A stretch of 64,000 bases of DNA from Tatumella ptyseos (GCF_030552895.1 NZ_CP130649.1:3038001-3102000); one strand, 5' to 3'; positions 1 to 9,222 are shown, counted from the first letter of the stretch. Made by a program: numbers and translations. Notes: generated from the sequence alone by a model not told the origin.

Positions 1-1951
1 TTTCTTCACCAATATCTTTCATAAAGCAGCCTACTGGCACGTCGTCCTCTAACTTGAGAATCAGGTTTTCGCCATGGGGCATAAAGACCAAGTCATACTG
101 GTAGAAGCAATGCAAGATAGGACTTAAATAGGCTTGAAGATAACGGTCAATCCACTCAGCGGGGGCTAAACCTGAACGCTTGATCAGGGCTGTTAACAGG
201 GCTTTACCCTCTGCGTCGCGATGAAGTAATCCGGCCATCGTCATTAACCGCTGCTGATCGGTTAAGCCCGTTAACGGGTTTTCCCGCCACAAGGCAGCAA
301 ACATCTTCTTGTAGGCCGACTCTTTTTTGATGGCTTTCTCGTAAAGACGATGATGATAGCCAATGGTGGCAACCTCCTGCAGAATTGAGAAGCTACAGTG
401 GCTAAGCCAATTATCCTCGGCGACGATCTTCGCTAGCCATTGATTTACTGCAGGCGTCGTGGCCATATAGTAAGGGGATAACCCTCGCATAAAGCCCATA
501 TTCAGTATCGAAAGCGCCGTTTTGACATAACGTTTGGATGGCTGACTACGATTAAAGAATGTCCGTATTGACTGCTGCGCCTGATAGGCATCGGTTGCGG
601 CACCTAAATAAATAATCTTTTGCTGGGCAATATCGGCTGCAAAGACTGTGACGATTTTATTTTGCCACTGCCAAGGGTGTACAGGTGTAAAGAGGTAGTC
701 CTCCGGTAACACGCCCTGCAATCGTAACGTGGCCTCCCACTCTTTGACCTGCGCCGCCCCTAACTCCTCCTCGATAAGGGTGGCGTAATCCAGCCCATCA
801 ATCGCAGCAAAATGCCCATTACTACGATGGACCGCGACCCAAAGCATATAGATCGATGCCCCCACTTCCGGCGCATAAGCCAAGTAGTCTGCGGCATCAA
901 ACCCAATACGCCCATTATTGGCAATAAAACAAGGATGCCCCTCGGTCATCGAGGACTCAATGGTCTGGAAGTCTGCCGCCGCTAATTGGTCGCTGCTCGG
1001 ATTGCCTTTCTGTAACTTAAACTGACTGCTGCAGAGCGTGCTGGAGACCTCTTCTAGATAGGTGGCTAGCATCGACTCCGGTATAGCCAGTTGGTCGGCG
1101 AATTCGACAATAAAATTCAGCGCGTCCAGCGGTTTCTCTTGACCTTTGTGGGTCTTCCTTAGGGTCCGCCAATCGATAGAAAGGTGGTTTAGCACCCGCC
1201 ACTTCCCTTCAAATTGATACACGTTCTCGCCCGAGCTATCGGTTAAACGCCATCCCCCTTCGGCGACCGCTTCGGGAACTAATAGCCGCTCATGGCTGAA
1301 TTCAGTAATCGCTTTTTGGATCAATTGTCCATTTGCCTGCTGCCAGTGCTTGGCGTTAGGTTGGGCAGGAGGTAATACGGTCGCTGGCTTTAACATAAGG
1401 GCTTTCTCTCGATAAAAATCTGTGGCAGTACAAAACGCTAACCATGCGCGTTTGTGACCAAGGTCGATTTGTTGGTGGTAGCGGAAACCTGCTTGTTGAT
1501 TAAGTCGATGGATTTTGTGGTTATTGACATCAGGCTCGACCACGACACGCGCCACTTCTGGGCGGCTAAACATATATTCCATTACGGTGGCGAAAATTTG
1601 CCGACTTAATCCTTTAATGGGCGTACTGACTGGTGCCACGAGCAGGTGCATACCATAATCGCCAGACTGCGCAGGGTAGTGTTCGGCCACCTCTTCCTGT
1701 AACGCCTGATAGCACTCGATTAAAAAATAAGGATGTCCGTCGAGACACCCGATCAGCACACTGTTGACGTCTTGGGCGACCAAGTTGATATAGAAGTTGT
1801 TGACCTGCTCAACGCTCTGATCCTGCATCCCCCAAAACTGCGCATGGGGCTGAATCACCCAATGATGGATCATCGTTTCATCCCCTACTTGCCAACGGCG
1901 CAAGGTGAAATGGCCCAAAGGTTGTTGCAGACTAAATATACGCTCACCCAT
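1..1951 (-). CDS. dfoC: DfoC-like fused acyltransferase / NIS siderophore synthetase, 3' end off the window
   Basis: The last biosynthetic enzyme of a desferrioxamine-type hydroxamate siderophore: it acylates N-hydroxycadaverine (N-terminal part) and joins the units with ATP (C-terminal part). About 650 codons are visible from ATG 1951, read without interruption to the window edge. The first ~170 residues look like a GNAT/RhbD-type acyltransferase (YGMHLLVAP, IKGLSRQIFATVMEYMFSRPE). From about residue 200 on it is an IucA/IucC domain, with EGHPCF near 333, FTPVHPWQWQ near 420 and HGENLILKL near 623. The start is supported by AGGAGG 8 nt upstream, inside the end of dfoA, and the two genes overlap by 8 nt. 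In Streptomyces these activities are separate (DesC, DesD); the fusion is the Erwinia DfoC arrangement. The stop lies beyond position 1. Confidence 0.9.
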   Translation of the reverse strand, partial: MGERIFSLQQPLGHFTLRRWQVGDETMIHHWVIQPHAQFWGMQDQSVEQVNNFYINLVAQDVNSVLIGCLDGHPYFLIECYQALQEEVAEHYPAQSGDYGMHLLVAPVSTPIKGLSRQIFATVMEYMFSRPEVARVVVEPDVNNHKIHRLNQQAGFRYHQQIDLGHKRAWLAFCTATDFYREKALMLKPATVLPPAQPNAKHWQQANGQLIQKAITEFSHERLLVPEAVAEGGWRLTDSSGENVYQFEGKWRVLNHLSIDWRTLRKTHKGQEKPLDALNFIVEFADQLAIPESMLATYLEEVSSTLCSSQFKLQKGNPSSDQLAAADFQTIESSMTEGHPCFIANNGRIGFDAADYLAYAPEVGASIYMLWVAVHRSNGHFAAIDGLDYATLIEEELGAAQVKEWEATLRLQGVLPEDYLFTPVHPWQWQNKIVTVFAADIAQQKIIYLGAATDAYQAQQSIRTFFNRSQPSKRYVKTALSILNMGFMRGLSPYYMATTPAVNQWLAKIVAEDNWLSHCSFSILQEVATIGYHHRLYEKAIKKESAYKKMFAALWRENPLTGLTDQQRLMTMAGLLHRDAEGKALLTALIKRSGLAPAEWIDRYLQAYLSPILHCFYQYDLVFMPHGENLILKLEDDVPVGCFMKDIGEE

Positions 1952-3245
1952 CAACGGCCTCCTTTGGAACGCCAAAGGTTTGGAAAGCAATTTTTTTCTC
2001 GACCGGATACACCTCTCGACCCAGAATACTGCGTAGGATCACCGAGTTGCGATAACAGGCCATCCCTAAATCGGGTGAGACAAAACCATGGGTATGTAAC
2101 TCGGCGTTTTGAACAAAGAGGCTATGGCGACGATCAATACTGTAGTCTCGCCCCACCGCATAACGCTGCTGGCGATCAAACTCGATTAAGGGCATGAGGG
2201 GCGTTAAGAAATCAGGCGGGCGATAGGTATAACCCGTCGACATAATCACGCCATCAGTCACGAGGTCAAACTCTTCCTGCAGGACTTGGTGAGACAGGGT
2301 GAGTGTCAATGCTTGGTTTTCATTTGCCTCCATGGCAACAAGGCCGGAGTCGGTACACAGGGTGACCGGCAGTGGCCCCTCCAGATCCTTACGATAAAGC
2401 AGTTCGTAAATATCGTTAATTAGGCTCTCGTTAATCCCCTTATAAAGGTTTTTCTGGCTCGCGTTAAGCCGATCACGTTGTGCCTCTGGTAATGCATGGA
2501 AATAATCAACCCACTCTGGCGAAGTCATCTCCAACGTCAGCCGAGTGTATTCCAGCGGGAAAAAGCGCGGGGCGCGAGTCACCCAATTTAATTGATAGCC
2601 ATACTGATCAATATCTTGCAGCAAATCATAGAAAATCTCTGCCGCACTTTGACCACTTCCCACCACCGTAATCGTCGAACGCTGCTGAAGTGCCTCTTTC
2701 TTCGCCAGGTAGTGCCCAGAATGTACCACCTGTTCTAAAGATGAATCGATCCAGTCGGGCATCCAGGGCGTCGGTCCAGTCCCCAGCACCAGATGCCGAG
2801 CGAGCCATTGCTGGCGTTCACCACTGACGGTATTTACCGCGTCAACGCAATAGCAATCTCGTTGTTCATCCCGCACCACTCGCTCAACTCGAGTATTCCA
2901 CTTTAACGACGGTAGCTGTTCACATGCCCACTGGCAGTATTGGTTATACTCCTTACGCAATAGGAAAAAGTCCTCACGAATATAGAATGAGTAAAGTTTT
3001 CCCTTTTGTTTCAGGTAGTTTAAAACACTAAAGCGACTGGTCGGGTCAGCCAAGGTCACCAGATCTGCCATAAAGGGCGTCTGTAAATGGGCAGATTCCA
3101 GCATCATGCCTGGATGCCAGTTAAAGGTCGGTTTTTGATCGAGATAAACCGCATCCATATCGCTTATCGCGTCAGTGAGACAAGCCAGACTGAGATTAAA
3201 AGGGCCAATGCCTACGCCCAATAGATCATAGATTTTCTCGGACAT
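1944..3245 (-). CDS. dfoA: Diamine/lysine N6-hydroxylase (DfoA-like)
   Basis: FAD- and NADPH-dependent N-hydroxylating monooxygenase, here expected to convert cadaverine to N-hydroxycadaverine for desferrioxamine synthesis. The 433-residue length is normal for the IucD/DesB/PvdA family. The N-terminal FAD motif GVGIGPFNL covers residues 10-18, the NADPH-binding VVGSGQSAAE lies near 195-205, and the family's C-terminal STGY motif is near 335. The gene sits between the decarboxylase and the synthetase, overlapping the former by one base (TAATG) and the latter by 8 nt, so the three are surely translated together. Cadaverine rather than lysine as substrate is inferred from the adjacent decarboxylase; an IucD-type lysine hydroxylase would look much the same by motif. 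Confidence 0.92.
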   Translation of the reverse strand: MSEKIYDLLGVGIGPFNLSLACLTDAISDMDAVYLDQKPTFNWHPGMMLESAHLQTPFMADLVTLADPTSRFSVLNYLKQKGKLYSFYIREDFFLLRKEYNQYCQWACEQLPSLKWNTRVERVVRDEQRDCYCVDAVNTVSGERQQWLARHLVLGTGPTPWMPDWIDSSLEQVVHSGHYLAKKEALQQRSTITVVGSGQSAAEIFYDLLQDIDQYGYQLNWVTRAPRFFPLEYTRLTLEMTSPEWVDYFHALPEAQRDRLNASQKNLYKGINESLINDIYELLYRKDLEGPLPVTLCTDSGLVAMEANENQALTLTLSHQVLQEEFDLVTDGVIMSTGYTYRPPDFLTPLMPLIEFDRQQRYAVGRDYSIDRRHSLFVQNAELHTHGFVSPDLGMACYRNSVILRSILGREVYPVEKKIAFQTFGVPKEAVDG

Positions 3246-4774
3246 TAGTGCGCCCCCACAATTTGTTTACGCGGGGTACGCTGACCAGCCAATGCCTCGC
3301 CACGATAAATTAAGGCTTCGATCACTTGTTGGATCTCATCTATCGATGTCGCTGGATTCAGTAAGGTAAATTTCAAGTACTGCTTACCCTTCACCTTAGT
3401 GGCTGCAATCATCGCTTCACCGCTTTGATTAAGGCCTTTACGGATTTGTTGATTAATCTCGTCCACCTCATTAGCGCTTAATTCGGTGGTTGGGTGGAAC
3501 CGGAAGACTTGGGTGGTTAACTCTGGCGCGTGTAAAACTTCTAACTGCGGATAGGCGATTAAGCGACGGTGAGTCTCTACCGTTAAGGCAATAATTTGAT
3601 CGAACGCTTTACCTAATGATTCACGGCCGATAATGCGTAAACTTAACCACATTTTTAAAGCGTCAAAACGGCGGGTCGTTTGTAAACTTTTATCCACCAA
3701 ATTCGGTGTACCTTCTTGTTTGGCACTGAGTGGATTGAGGTAATCGGCGTGAACCGTAACATGCCGTAAATGGCTCGCTTCACGAACAAAGAAGGCGCCG
3801 CAACTGACACTTTGGAAGAAAGATTTGTGATAATCAACCGTTACCGAATCCGCTAACTCTATTCCCGCCAAGCGGTCACGGAATTGGTTTGACGTTAACA
3901 GTCCACAGCCATAGGCCGCATCAACATGAAACCACGCTTGGTGCCGGTCGCACAATTCGGCAATTTCAGCTAAAGGATCTACACTGCCGAAATCGGTAGT
4001 CCCTGCTGTCGCTACCACCGCGATAGGGATTAAGCCCTCCGCGATCGCCTGTGCCATTGCCTGTGCTAATTTGGTACTGTCCATCTTGTAGTCGTCGTCA
4101 TAATCGACGGCGATAACCGCCTCATAGCCTAGCCCTAGTAAGGCGCAGGACTTCTGAATACTAAAATGGCTTAACGCAGAGGTGAAAATACGCCAACGAG
4201 AGGCTTCAGCAGGTAAACCATGATGCTTAACCAGACGTTCGGGCGTATCTTTAGCAACCCGACTGTCTCGCGCTAATAACATCGCCATCAAATTTGACTG
4301 GGTGCCACCGCTGGTAAAAATTCCCTCACTCCCCTGGGGTAAGCCTATTTGCTGTAACGTCCAATCCACCACCTTCTGTTCGATCAAGGTGGCTCCAGCG
4401 CTCTGATCCCAAGTATCCACTGAGGTATTTACCGCACTTAACAGCTGCTCGGCCAATAACGTGGGTAACGTAATCGGACAGTTTAGATGGGCGATATAGC
4501 GGGGATGATGGAACCACACGGCATCACGTAACCAGAGTTGCGACAGTTCTTGCAGCGCAGCCTCTGTCGAGAAAAGCGGCTGAGTTAAATCCACCCTCGA
4601 AAACTCAGCCGCCAGTGCTTGAGGCGTAATGCCACTAAAGGGTCGAGAGACCCTAGCCATATGTTGACTGATCAGGTCAGCGACCAACTGCGTATTACGG
4701 TGATAATCACCGAGCGTTTTATCGTTAAACAACCACTCCGCAAAGGAGTTTTTTTCGCTATTATTTTTAGACAC
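3245..4774 (-). CDS. dfoJ: PLP-dependent lysine decarboxylase (DfoJ-like)
   Basis: First enzyme of the desferrioxamine pathway, removing CO2 from lysine to give cadaverine. The 509-residue protein is a group II (DesA/glutamate decarboxylase fold) PLP enzyme. It shows TSGGTQSNLMA, HVDAAYGCG near residue 283 and the PLP-lysine context VDYHKSFFQ near 314. It is the promoter-proximal gene of the dfoJAC operon, with Fur-like sites upstream. The neighbouring N-hydroxylase and NIS synthetase argue for cadaverine formation. A 2,4-diaminobutyrate decarboxylase of the same family cannot be excluded from sequence alone, but that context is absent. Confidence 0.88.
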   Translation of the reverse strand: MSKNNSEKNSFAEWLFNDKTLGDYHRNTQLVADLISQHMARVSRPFSGITPQALAAEFSRVDLTQPLFSTEAALQELSQLWLRDAVWFHHPRYIAHLNCPITLPTLLAEQLLSAVNTSVDTWDQSAGATLIEQKVVDWTLQQIGLPQGSEGIFTSGGTQSNLMAMLLARDSRVAKDTPERLVKHHGLPAEASRWRIFTSALSHFSIQKSCALLGLGYEAVIAVDYDDDYKMDSTKLAQAMAQAIAEGLIPIAVVATAGTTDFGSVDPLAEIAELCDRHQAWFHVDAAYGCGLLTSNQFRDRLAGIELADSVTVDYHKSFFQSVSCGAFFVREASHLRHVTVHADYLNPLSAKQEGTPNLVDKSLQTTRRFDALKMWLSLRIIGRESLGKAFDQIIALTVETHRRLIAYPQLEVLHAPELTTQVFRFHPTTELSANEVDEINQQIRKGLNQSGEAMIAATKVKGKQYLKFTLLNPATSIDEIQQVIEALIYRGEALAGQRTPRKQIVGAH

Positions 4775-4872
4775 TTAGACCACCCTTTCCCTTTGAACCA
4801 TTAGAAAAAAAACAATCACTCCAGTAGAAAAACTGATTATTATGGAGGGGTTATAAGATATGAGAATCTAAA

Positions 4873-4887
4873 TGATAATGATTAGCA
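4873..4887. promoter_or_regulatory. Fur-box-like site upstream of dfoJ
   Basis: TGATAAT-G-ATTAGCA is a 7-1-7 dyad differing from the ideal TGATAAT-n-ATTATCA at one position. It lies about 100 bp upstream of dfoJ in the divergent dfo/reductase intergenic region, so iron repression of the siderophore operon is expected. Confidence 0.75.
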
Positions 4888-4981
4888 TTAACAATAAGGA
4901 ATAATCTCAAAGCTATTTAAGTCATTAAAAACAGGTCTTCTCCTTTTCGCCACCGCTAGCCGTCAAGATATTGAATGTGTA

Positions 4982-4996
4982 TGATAATTATTATCA
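4982..4996. promoter_or_regulatory. Perfect 7-1-7 Fur box upstream of the siderophore-interacting protein
   Basis: TGATAAT-T-ATTATCA is a perfect 15-bp 7-1-7 Fur consensus. It ends 24 bp before the ATG of the divergent siderophore-interacting protein, where a repressor would block its promoter. Confidence 0.85.
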
Positions 4997-5020
4997 TTAT
5001 TTTATAGGCGAGTGGTCGGT

Positions 5021-5905
5021 ATGGCATCAGGTTACAGAGTGGTCGATCTTCAATTAAAACGTCGGGAAAGGTTGAGCCCTTCGCTATTACGCTGCGTCTT
5101 TACCGGCCAAGATATCGATAAAATTAAACATGAGGCACCAGACCAGCGCATCAAAATTCTCTTGGCGGAACATCAATCCTGCCAAAAACTCCCCGTCACC
5201 GAAGATTGGTACGGAACCTTTCTGGCAATCCCTAAAGCAGAGCGCCCAACCATGCGAACCTATACTCTGCGCCACCTTGACCTATCTCAACAGGAGTTGT
5301 GGGTCGATTTTGTGCTACATGGCGATACTGGGCCAGCCTCGCGCTGGGCTCAGCGTGCGCAAGTCGATAGTCCACTACAGATAATCGTACCGAATGCCGC
5401 CGCAACAGGGTCCAGTGGCGGGTTTGAATGGTTTGAAAACCCGACGCTACAAGAGGTTTTAGTGGTTGCCGATGAGACCGCCCTGCCAGCCGCAATGGGG
5501 ATTTTAGAAAATCTTGCACGCCGTCCGAACCCACCCCGCGTTCAAGCCTACCTGCATGTACCATTAGCCGCAGATATTCAACCGATTTACTATGACTTTG
5601 CTAAGATTCATTGGAGTAGCACTGAGCGTGATGGCGAGGCGCAGCAGGCTATTTTACAGGCGGTACAATCGCGATTAACGCTACCGGACTACGCCTGTAG
5701 CGCGGACCAATCGTTAGAAGAGAAAAGCCTTAGTGAGGATATTTTATGGGAACGGGCCGAGCCGTGCGAACGCTTTCGCGCTTGGGTGGCCGCCGAGTCG
5801 AGTGTGGTCAGAACCTTACGCCGTTATCTCATTCAAGAATGCATGCTGACCCGTGAAACGGCAACTTTTATGGCCTATTGGTCGCAGGGTAAAGTGACAG
5901 GTTAA
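5021..5905 (+). CDS. Siderophore-interacting FAD-binding ferric reductase (ViuB/YqjH family)
   Basis: Cytoplasmic flavoprotein expected to reduce and release iron from imported ferric siderophores. It has 294 residues from ATG 5021, normal for the SIP family. The FAD-binding RTYTLR motif lies at about 79-84, followed by an NAD(P)-binding-like domain containing VLVVADETALPAAMGIL. A GTG at 5012 would add three residues, but AGGCGAG at 5006-5012 is correctly spaced only for the ATG at 5021. It is divergent from dfoJ and shares Fur-controlled DNA, so it should be induced together with desferrioxamine synthesis. The ending extends about 40 residues beyond the nucleotide-binding domain, as in YqjH/ViuB. 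Confidence 0.9.
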   Translation: MASGYRVVDLQLKRRERLSPSLLRCVFTGQDIDKIKHEAPDQRIKILLAEHQSCQKLPVTEDWYGTFLAIPKAERPTMRTYTLRHLDLSQQELWVDFVLHGDTGPASRWAQRAQVDSPLQIIVPNAAATGSSGGFEWFENPTLQEVLVVADETALPAAMGILENLARRPNPPRVQAYLHVPLAADIQPIYYDFAKIHWSSTERDGEAQQAILQAVQSRLTLPDYACSADQSLEEKSLSEDILWERAEPCERFRAWVAAESSVVRTLRRYLIQECMLTRETATFMAYWSQGKVTG

Positions 5906-6000
5906 GCGTTCTCTGACCGAAAAAAATTAGGATAATGACACTTAGAGCTTAATGTTTTTCTCGTCTACACTGAAATAAAGGAATGATAACAGGAGAGATC

Positions 6001-6186
6001 ATGAGACTACTTATTGCACTACTTTTACCTTGGCTAACCTTCTTCACTATCGGTCGACCTATCGCCGGGATTATCTGCTTAATTTTGCAACTGACGCTGA
6101 TCGGCTGGCTACCTGCCACCATCTGGGCGGTCTATGCCTTAAGCCAATACAACACCGATAAAAAAATTCAGCGCTCAATGCGTTAA
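6001..6186 (+). CDS. Small two-helix membrane protein, YqaE/Pmp3-like
   Basis: A 61-residue hydrophobic protein with two predicted membrane segments: the N-terminal stretch to about residue 18, and about 24-50. The second ends in IGWLPATIWAVYAL, which recalls the LLGYIPGLIHAFW signature of YqaE/Pmp3 proteins. The charged tail NTDKKIQRSMR faces an aqueous side. AGGAG 6 nt before ATG 6001 supports this start over an upstream in-frame ATG at 5983. Pmp3 proteins are linked to membrane potential and stress, but a specific role here cannot be read from the sequence. Confidence 0.65.
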   Translation: MRLLIALLLPWLTFFTIGRPIAGIICLILQLTLIGWLPATIWAVYALSQYNTDKKIQRSMR

Positions 6187-6196
6187 GCGCTGTTGG

Positions 6197-6219
6197 GGGC
6201 AGGCTCTCAGCCTGCCTTT
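6197..6219. terminator. Bidirectional terminator between convergent genes
   Basis: A perfect 8-bp stem GGCAGGCT/AGCCTGCC with a 3-nt loop, followed by TTTC, sits between the small membrane protein gene and the end of the convergent nrsF-like gene. Confidence 0.8.
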
Positions 6220-6221
6220 CA

Positions 6222-6848
6222 TCATTTCACCCGTGTAAAACGCCCAATAACAATTGTTATCCCAATAATGGTTGCTACGGCCGCAATATGTAGGGTGAAA
6301 TCCATCCGATCTTGTTGTACTGGGTGACACAGTGATAACAGGCTGACTGACCATGCCGCTACGCTAATTCCCGCCATTAATAGACTCTTCTGACTGTACA
6401 AGCCCCCGCTCTGTCGTAATGTCCACAACAAGGTGATCACCATCGGCGTACTGACGACCATTAAAAAAAGATAGCAAAAAGTACCGTGGTCATGGGTCGG
6501 TGCTGGGGGATGAGCCGGGATACTCATAATATTTAGTAGTAACCAAAGTCCGCCCGCTAAGACAAACCGCACAGTAGGGATGGTATGGCGTCCGGGGATT
6601 AATAAGGTCAGTGCGTTCCATACCGCCGCAATCCCTATCGTCACCGCAAGGACTAGTTGCGCTATGGCCAGCCCAGCACCGGGTTGGGTCCAATTAGTCA
6701 ACCCGCGATGCACCACTACACTAGACACTATCGCTAAGGGAAGTGCTACCGCGATCCACCTTAGAATACGAGAACCCGTTGGAGCGAGGGGGTTAACTGG
6801 CTGCATCTCGTGAGAGAGTTGCTTAATTAATTGCTGATGATCACTCAT
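6222..6848 (-). CDS. NrsF-type (DUF1109) membrane anti-sigma factor
   Basis: A 208-residue protein with a short cytoplasmic N-terminus (MSDHQQLIKQLSHEMQPV) and about six hydrophobic segments, the layout of NrsF/DUF1109 anti-sigma factors. Its start overlaps the end of the ECF sigma gene by 8 nt, so the pair is made in a fixed ratio. It should hold the sigma factor at the inner membrane and release it on a redox or metal signal. The family is known for SigF partners in Caulobacter and relatives. The cysteines at about residues 122 and 175 are candidates for sensing, but this is inference. Confidence 0.82.
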   Translation of the reverse strand: MSDHQQLIKQLSHEMQPVNPLAPTGSRILRWIAVALPLAIVSSVVVHRGLTNWTQPGAGLAIAQLVLAVTIGIAAVWNALTLLIPGRHTIPTVRFVLAGGLWLLLNIMSIPAHPPAPTHDHGTFCYLFLMVVSTPMVITLLWTLRQSGGLYSQKSLLMAGISVAAWSVSLLSLCHPVQQDRMDFTLHIAAVATIIGITIVIGRFTRVK

Positions 6849-7386
6849 TTTTGGCTCCGAACCGTCGTAAATTGACCAACGCTCGATGTAATAAAGACTT
6901 CACGGCCGAAAGGGATAATTGATGGTGCGAGGCAGCTTCCGCGAGACTCTTTTCATTAAGATGAACAAATTCCACCATTTCTCGTTGGCGTGCTGGTAAC
7001 TGCTGCAAGTAATAGCCTAACTGATGTTCATCTGGCATCGGTTGACTCTCAACCGTAGTCGATGCTTCACAGTCATCGTCCATCACCTCATAGCGGCGAT
7101 AGCCTTGGCGGCGCAGCGCATCAATACAACGCGCCCGAATGATCGCCTGTAACCAAGGCATAAAGGGGTAATGGCTGTCGTAAGTGTGACGAACACGGTG
7201 AAGTGTTAGCAGTACATCTTGGATGACATCTTCAACATTACCCTTATCATAAATTTGCTTACTGACTTGCGCTCGGATCACCGGTAGCAAAGCCCTCAAC
7301 AATCGTTCGTACGACTGTTGAGAGCCATGCTGAGCCTGCACCATGAGTGTTGGCCACTGCTGCTTATCGTGATCGTTATGCACCAT
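6841..7386 (-). CDS. ECF RNA polymerase sigma factor (SigF-type)
   Basis: A 181-residue sigma factor with only regions 2 and 4. Region 2 (about 25-90) has DVIQDVLLTLHRVRHTYD and FMPWLQAIIRARCIDALR. Region 4 (about 125-175) has the helix-turn-helix SLAEAASHHQLSLSAVKSLLHRA. It lies between the DsbD-like gene (11-nt overlap) and the NrsF anti-sigma gene (8-nt overlap). The neighbours suggest that it controls its own operon in response to periplasmic oxidative or metal stress. Confidence 0.92.
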   Translation of the reverse strand: MVHNDHDKQQWPTLMVQAQHGSQQSYERLLRALLPVIRAQVSKQIYDKGNVEDVIQDVLLTLHRVRHTYDSHYPFMPWLQAIIRARCIDALRRQGYRRYEVMDDDCEASTTVESQPMPDEHQLGYYLQQLPARQREMVEFVHLNEKSLAEAASHHQLSLSAVKSLLHRALVNLRRFGAKNE

Positions 7387-8596
7387 TAGCCGCTTTCTGT
7401 AAGGCTTGTGTCACAATCTGCGGAGTCAGCACCTGTGGCAGCACCACAGGCTTACCGCCGTCTGCCGGATAAACAAGATACATGGGTAACCCACCTTGCC
7501 CAAACTCAGCCAACGCATCCTCAACATCGGGATTAAACTTGGTCGAGTCGGCCACCATAAAGTGTGTTCCGGTCGCTGAGATAGCCTGTTTTACCGCTGC
7601 TGTCGACAAGGTTGTGCGCTGATTAACCTGACAAGTGATGCACCAAGAAGCCGTAAAGTCGACGAAGATAGGTTTTCCTTTCCCCCGTAACTGCGCCACG
7701 TTGTGCGGGGACCAGGTTTCTTCACTAACCGATGCGGTGGTAGAGACTTGGCTCTGCTTAGGTGTTATCCCAACCACTGGCGCTATTACCGCAATTAGCA
7801 GGAGAAAGGTAAATGCCGCTAAGCCGCGGTATGAACGTGACATCATGCGTCGACGCTGCACAATACCGTACAACCACGCGGTAAAGCCGAATAGCACCGA
7901 GACCGCCAACAGCATTCCTAAGGCTTGGCTATCCGTTTGTTGGGAAAATACCCAGACTAGCCAAGCGTAAGCTCCAAGCATCGGAAAGGCCAAGCCATGC
8001 TTTAATGTCTGCATCCACGCACCCGGTTTCGGTAACCAGCGCGACAGTGCGGGGAAGAAACAGATCAACGAAAAAGGTGCTGCAAAGCCGAGGGCTAAAA
8101 AGAAAAAGACCCACAGGGCAACAAAGGGTGGTTGTACCAACGCATAACCTATCGCACTGGCCATAAAGGGTGCGGCACAGGGAGTTGCCACAATAATGGC
8201 CAGGGCCCCAGTCAGAGCTGAGCGAGCAAAGATCCCACGTGACGTCTGAACGGCCCCAACATTTTGTACGGCAAGACCGACTTCAAACAGCCCAAGTAAA
8301 TTGAGTGCCGCCGCCAGCATCACCAAAGCCAACAGGGCAATCACTAGCGGAGATTGAAGCTGAAACCCCCAGCCTACCGCCGCGCCACCGGCACGCGCCG
8401 CCAGCAGTATCCCGGCCAGCAACAACATAGTGACCACCACACCGACCAAGAAGCCCATTCCTTCTCGCTTAGCGTGTTCAGAACTGGATTGATGGTTGAT
8501 CAGACCTAGCGCTTTCAGAGAGATAACTGGGAAAACGCAAGGCATTAGATTAAGGATAATGCCGCCCACAAAGGCGGCGAATAGCGCGGTTAGCAT
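7376..8596 (-). CDS. DsbD/ScsB-like membrane thiol-disulfide reductase with C-terminal thioredoxin domain
   Basis: A 406-residue inner-membrane protein that should carry electrons from the cytoplasm to periplasmic thiols. The N-terminal ~290 residues form a CcdA/DsbD beta-type domain of about eight helices. Its redox cysteines are in NLMPCVFPV (near 20) and ATPCAAPF (near 140). The C-terminal thioredoxin-like domain has FTASWCITCQVN near 316. The N-terminal periplasmic alpha domain of classical DsbD is missing. Only 11 nt separate it from the peroxiredoxin gene, which makes that secreted peroxiredoxin its probable client. It overlaps the sigma gene by 11 nt. Confidence 0.85.
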   Translation of the reverse strand: MLTALFAAFVGGIILNLMPCVFPVISLKALGLINHQSSSEHAKREGMGFLVGVVVTMLLLAGILLAARAGGAAVGWGFQLQSPLVIALLALVMLAAALNLLGLFEVGLAVQNVGAVQTSRGIFARSALTGALAIIVATPCAAPFMASAIGYALVQPPFVALWVFFFLALGFAAPFSLICFFPALSRWLPKPGAWMQTLKHGLAFPMLGAYAWLVWVFSQQTDSQALGMLLAVSVLFGFTAWLYGIVQRRRMMSRSYRGLAAFTFLLLIAVIAPVVGITPKQSQVSTTASVSEETWSPHNVAQLRGKGKPIFVDFTASWCITCQVNQRTTLSTAAVKQAISATGTHFMVADSTKFNPDVEDALAEFGQGGLPMYLVYPADGGKPVVLPQVLTPQIVTQALQKAANGA

Positions 8597-8607
8597 TTTA
8601 TCACCAC

Positions 8608-9168
8608 TTAATGTGCTGCACGGTACTGTTGCACAGCATCCAGCGCTTTCTGAATGTGCTGATCAGGATTTCTGTCCGTGTAACTCATTAAAATTTTACC
8701 TTCAGGAGAGATGACATAGGAGGTCCGCTCTGACATCGCCTTACCTTTTACTTCTACCGCGGTTTGATACTGCGCCGCGACTTTCGCACCCGGATCAGCC
8801 GCCACCGCAAATTTATCGCGGCACTCCAGCTTGGAGAACTGACTAATTTGGTCGGTATTCCCTGCCGTCACACCAATGACCGTCGCGCCCAGTTGGGTAA
8901 ACTTATCGGTGGCTTCGGCGAACTCATGAGCCTCTAAGGTACAGCCAGCAGTAAACGCCGCAGGAAAGAAATAGAGCACAACCGGGCCTTTCTTAAGGGC
9001 TTGCTGCAACGAGAAGTCGAGGGGTTTACCGCCCAGCGCCGCATGTAATTGGAATTGCGGAGCCGCTGCGCCGACAGGTAGTGCAGCCTGCGCCGTAAAA
9101 CTTGAGGCCGCGAAAGCCATGCCCATCCCGGCAACCAACTGGGTAATACGACGTTTCAACATAGTCAT
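8608..9168 (-). CDS. Secreted AhpC/TSA-family peroxiredoxin
   Basis: A thiol peroxidase of 186 residues with a signal peptide (MTMLKRRITQ... AFAASSFTAQAA, cleaved near 29). The peroxidatic cysteine is C76 in AAFTAGCTLEAHEF, where the usual TPxxT/SxxC pattern is kept loosely; a second cysteine at 116 may resolve it. Three in-frame ATGs occur at 9174, 9168 and 9162. AGGAG is too close to the first and well placed for 9168, or GGAG for 9162. The gene is followed by the DsbD-like reductase, its probable electron source, and preceded by cytochrome b561. A bacterioferritin comigratory protein is the nearest alternative name. Confidence 0.85.
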   Translation of the reverse strand: MTMLKRRITQLVAGMGMAFAASSFTAQAALPVGAAAPQFQLHAALGGKPLDFSLQQALKKGPVVLYFFPAAFTAGCTLEAHEFAEATDKFTQLGATVIGVTAGNTDQISQFSKLECRDKFAVAADPGAKVAAQYQTAVEVKGKAMSERTSYVISPEGKILMSYTDRNPDQHIQKALDAVQQYRAAH

Positions 9169-9222
9169 CTCCATACTCCTGTAGAATTAAAGTAATAAGT
9201 TTAGTTAACCTTACTAAGTAAT

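Noticed and set aside
1733..2197. Long plus-strand frame over the dfoC/dfoA genes
   Set aside because: It is antisense to two well-recognised enzymes, has no ribosome site and no protein family features.
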